From Cupriavidus laharis (lineage in GTDB: Bacteria > Pseudomonadota > Gammaproteobacteria > Burkholderiales > Burkholderiaceae), in contig NZ_CAJZAI010000001.1 of assembly GCF_914271435.1 (NCBI RefSeq), positions 620,001 through 684,000 of the forward strand: a stretch of 64,000 nt of DNA, read 5' to 3'. Shown here in pieces: positions 61,689-64,000 of this stretch. Positions within the stretch are counted from its first letter, which is position 1. Every line of letters begins with the position of its first letter. A model generated the notes under the pieces. The model did no database searches and was not told the DNA's origin. It saw only the letters and a list, made by a program, of their open reading frames with translations. Both the position numbers and the translations under genes were made by a program.

Positions 61689-61932
61689 GGCCTTGCGGCA
61701 ACGGGGCGCGCACGACGTGGCTGGCCGTTGCCGTCTCTTCGCCGGCCTGTGATGCCGCGGCGTGCGGATGCGGCCCGGATTGTGTCAGGGCGGCCAAAGC
61801 AGGGAGTTTACCGCAGGCGGGCTTGTGACCGCAGTGCGCGGGGCGGGAAATCGCGGCGCGGACCGGCATGGCGGTTGCCATACTGGACCCGGCCATGGGG
61901 ACAGGTATTGCGGAGGGGGTGCTGAAGCAGAA

Positions 61933-62367
61933 TCAGCGGAACACCAGTACCGGAATCGTGCTGTGCGTCAGTACCTTCTGCGTCTCGCTGCCGAGTAGCA
62001 GGCCGCTGATGCCGCTGCGTCCGTGCGAAGCCATGAAGATGACGTCGGAGCCGAGGTCTTGCGCGGCATTGATGATGCCGCGAAACGGTGCGGCTGCCGC
62101 GGAGACGTGTCCGGTGCAGGGCACGCCCGCCAGTGCCGCGGCGGACTCGATGCGCGACAGTTCCTGCCTGGCACTGGCCTCTACACGTTGCCGGAACACC
62201 TCCTTCTTTTCGTGGCTGGAATCGCTCGACAGGACGTACGGATACTCCTCCACGCACATATAGGGCGTCAGCCGGGCGCCGGTCGCGCGCGCGAACTCGA
62301 TGGCGGCTGAAACTGCCTTGTGCGAAAGCTCGGAGCCATCGACGGGGAGCAGGATGTGCTGGAACAT
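61933..62367 (-). CDS. universal stress protein UspA family
   Basis: 144 residues: FQHILLPVDGSELSHKA start and the ATP-binding G-x2-G-x9-G(S) in ASHGRSGISGLLLGSETQKV, so the ATP-binding subtype. AAAGGAA precedes ATG 62367; the frame upstream to 62931 is inside ppk2 and is not coding. 50 bases downstream of ppk2 on the same strand; presumably stress or starvation co-expressed. Confidence 0.94.
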   Translation of the reverse strand: MFQHILLPVDGSELSHKAVSAAIEFARATGARLTPYMCVEEYPYVLSSDSSHEKKEVFRQRVEASARQELSRIESAAALAGVPCTGHVSAAAAPFRGIINAAQDLGSDVIFMASHGRSGISGLLLGSETQKVLTHSTIPVLVFR

Positions 62368-62417
62368 GGAATTCCTTTCAATGAGGGGCGGGGAGAAGGG
62401 GTTTGTTCGGGGTTTGT

Positions 62418-63512
62418 TCAGTTGCCGATTGCGCGTCCGACGATCAGCGGGTCGGGCTGCCCGATCGCCGTAGTGTCGCGGTTGGCGTAAGGGAAGCGCG
62501 ACAGGATGAAGCGCAGTGCGTTCAGGCGTGCCCGTTTCTTGCAATCGGAGCGGATGACCGTCCATGGCGCGTCGGCCGTGTCGGTATGAGAGAACATCGC
62601 CTCCTTGGCGCGCGTGTACGCATCCCACTTGTCGAGCGAGGCAATGTCGACCGGGCTGAGTTTCCATTGCTTGAGCGGATGGATTTCGCGCTCCTTGAAG
62701 CGCCGGCGCTGTTCGTGCCGGCTGACGGAGAACCAGAACTTGAACAGGTGGATGCCGCTGCGGACCAGGTGGCGCTCGAATTCGGGTGCCTGTTGCAGGA
62801 AGTCCTGGTACTCCAGTTGCGAGCAGAAGCCCATCACGTGCTCGACGCCGGCCCGGTTGTACCAGGAGCGGTCGAACAGCACGATCTCGCCTGCCGATGG
62901 CAGGTGCTGCACGTAGCGCTGGAAGTACCACTGGCCGCGTTCCGATTCGGTGGGCTTCTCGAGTGCCACCACGCGGGCGCCGCGCGGGTTCATGTGTTCC
63001 ATGAAGCGTTTGATGGTGCCGCCCTTGCCGGCGGCATCGCGGCCTTCAAACAGGATCACCACGCGTTGGCCGGTCTCGCGCACCCAGGCCTGCAGCTTCA
63101 GCAGTTCCACCTGCAGGCGGTATTTCTGCTTCTCGTAGTTGCGGCGCGACATCAGGTTCTGGTACGGATACGCGCCGTCGCGCCAGCCGGCGGACAGTTC
63201 CTCGTCCGGGTGTCGGCTGCGGCCGGCCTGCCAGGCGCCCGGGTCGCCTTCGAGGATGAGGCTGCGCAATTGGCCGGCCTCGTCGGGCGAAAGTCCGTCC
63301 ATCAACGCGCGGATCGAGTCCAGCACACTGTCCTTGTCCTGGCGGGCAAGAACGTCCTGCATGCTGTTCGCCGCGAGCTGGACCGCGGCGCCGATGGCAT
63401 CGTTCACTTCGTTGCGCTCGGCCGAGCGGGCCGTATTGGTGGGCAGTACGTCACCGCGTGCCGTTGCGCGCACCGCGCCGGCCGCGTCGGGGTCATGGAT
63501 GGTTCCTGCCAT
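62418..63512 (-). CDS. ppk2: polyphosphate kinase 2 family
   Basis: 364 residues. Single PPK2 domain: Walker A FEGRDAAGKGGT, lid-region FDRSWYNRAGVEHVMG and PLKQWKLSPVD, of the type that uses polyphosphate to make NTPs (class I-like). A 100-residue N-terminal extension has no clear motif. ATG 63512 is 2 bases after the DUF465 stop, so it is coupled to it. Nucleotide preference cannot be read. Confidence 0.94.
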   Translation of the reverse strand: MAGTIHDPDAAGAVRATARGDVLPTNTARSAERNEVNDAIGAAVQLAANSMQDVLARQDKDSVLDSIRALMDGLSPDEAGQLRSLILEGDPGAWQAGRSRHPDEELSAGWRDGAYPYQNLMSRRNYEKQKYRLQVELLKLQAWVRETGQRVVILFEGRDAAGKGGTIKRFMEHMNPRGARVVALEKPTESERGQWYFQRYVQHLPSAGEIVLFDRSWYNRAGVEHVMGFCSQLEYQDFLQQAPEFERHLVRSGIHLFKFWFSVSRHEQRRRFKEREIHPLKQWKLSPVDIASLDKWDAYTRAKEAMFSHTDTADAPWTVIRSDCKKRARLNALRFILSRFPYANRDTTAIGQPDPLIVGRAIGN

Positions 63513-63514
63513 GG

Positions 63515-63730
63515 TCAGGCGTGCGTGTTCCGCAGGATGGCGTAGAGCTGGTCCTTGAGCTGGAGCTTTTCCTTCTTGAGGCGCTCGATCTCCATCGTGG
63601 TGCCGGGAACGACGCCGGTCTCCATATTGTGGATTTCGTGGTCCAGCTGGTTGTGGCGGTTAAACAGCCGTGCGAAGTGCGCGTCCTGCGTCTTCAGCAG
63701 GGAGATCTGGTCGCGGTATTCAGGGAACAT
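63515..63730 (-). CDS. DUF465 (YdcH-like) small protein
   Basis: 71 residues, helical hairpin: FARLFNRHNQLDHEIHNME, then EIERLKKEKLQLKDQLYAIL. YdcH/SlyX-type coiled-coil family without known function. ATG 63730; the frame runs to 63955 upstream without family match. First gene of DUF465, ppk2, uspA. Confidence 0.9.
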   Translation of the reverse strand: MFPEYRDQISLLKTQDAHFARLFNRHNQLDHEIHNMETGVVPGTTMEIERLKKEKLQLKDQLYAILRNTHA

Positions 63731-63841
63731 TCGGGGCCTCCTCGGAAAAGTGCTATGACATTCCCATTCTGAGCAAGCCTGGCTGTGGCGACCTTGACGA
63801 GGATCATCGTGGCCCTGACGTCGCGCGGGCGGCGCGAAAAC

Positions 63842-63868
63842 AAAAACGCCCGCTGGGGTGGCGGGCGT
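63842..63868 (-). terminator. intrinsic terminator of the right-edge gene
   Basis: Minus strand: ACGCCCGC, 7-base loop, GCGGGCGT, then TTTT. It lies 22 bases past the stop of the partial gene at the right edge. Confidence 0.85.
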
Positions 63869-63890
63869 CTGGCGCGAAAGCGTGCGGGGC

Positions 63891-64000
63891 TCAGGCCGCG
63901 ACAGGCTTGGCGTTGTCCAGCGAGTATGGGGCCAGCAGGCGGACCATCTGGGCAAAGGCCTTGGGATTGCCGGCCAGGACTTCGCCTTGTTCCATCTGGC
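63891..64000 (-). CDS. C-terminal end of an unidentified protein, cut by window edge
   Basis: Only about 36 codons are visible before the stop at 63891: ...MEQGEVLAGNPKAFAQMV, RLLAPYSLDNAKPVAA. The G-x-x-x-A-G-x-x-x-x-F-x-x-L pattern could fit the C-terminal SCP2-like or alkylsulfatase end region, but this is a weak guess. Followed by a good terminator, so it is a real gene end. Confidence 0.55.
   Translation of the reverse strand, partial: QMEQGEVLAGNPKAFAQMVRLLAPYSLDNAKPVAA

Overview
The window looks like a chromosomal segment of a high-GC betaproteobacterium of the Cupriavidus/Ralstonia branch of Burkholderiaceae. The basis is the gene orders iscSUA-DUF3565-hscBA-fdx-iscX, pyrG-kdsA-eno-ftsB, dapA-bamC and recJ/prfB/lysS, an Entner-Doudoroff gene (edd) divergent from hexR, and protein sequences typical of that lineage. 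Identification is by reading protein motifs only; no search was run. About 57 protein-coding genes, mostly housekeeping, fill the window densely. I saw no tRNA, rRNA, CRISPR array, insertion sequence or prophage gene.

Layout. 1-5.5 kb: ISC iron-sulfur cluster assembly operon. 5.5-10.1 kb: a lower-GC type VI secretion (T6SS) cargo cassette on the minus strand: a broken vgrG, a lipase effector, its Tli4-like immunity lipoprotein and a PAAR tip protein, chained by short overlaps. 10.3-15.1 kb: an outer-membrane barrel protein, lysS, an SDR, and prfB with its programmed +1 frameshift. 15.3-24.3 kb: LysM/LytM lipoprotein, recJ, an alkaline-phosphatase-superfamily-like protein, lolC-lolD, tatD, comEC. 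24.3-28.0 kb: hexR divergent from edd-gntK, with two matching palindromes TGTAGA-N3-TCTACA that look like HexR operators. 28.2-37.4 kb: a circularly permuted ATP-grasp protein, an alpha-E protein and a transglutaminase-like protease, then an acyl-CoA ligase/aidB/TetR cassette, then the proteasome-like peptidase Anbu with an alpha/beta hydrolase. 37.5-42.4 kb: pyrG, kdsA, DUF1330, eno, ftsB. 42.4-52.4 kb: redox, RNA and lipid functions (Hsp33, gamma carbonic anhydrase, DUF455 protein, acyl-CoA synthetase, hydrolase, ferredoxin-NADP reductase, PHP protein, YciO-type protein, M50 protease, methyltransferase). 52.5-55.6 kb: dapA-bamC and an MBL hydrolase. 55.6-64 kb: an Ala-rich repeat lipoprotein, roxA, slyD, a divergent metallophosphoesterase coupled to mutS, and DUF465-ppk2-uspA.

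Most unusual content: (1) a vgrG that has lost its middle and is out of frame, while the downstream effector, immunity and PAAR genes look intact; (2) the ATP-grasp/alpha-E/transglutaminase/Anbu set, a predicted but biochemically poorly understood peptide-modification system, split by a TetR-linked acyl-CoA cassette; (3) several clear palindromic regulatory sites. Three genes (hscB, lolC, slyD) appear to start with TTG, and hslO and comEC with GTG.
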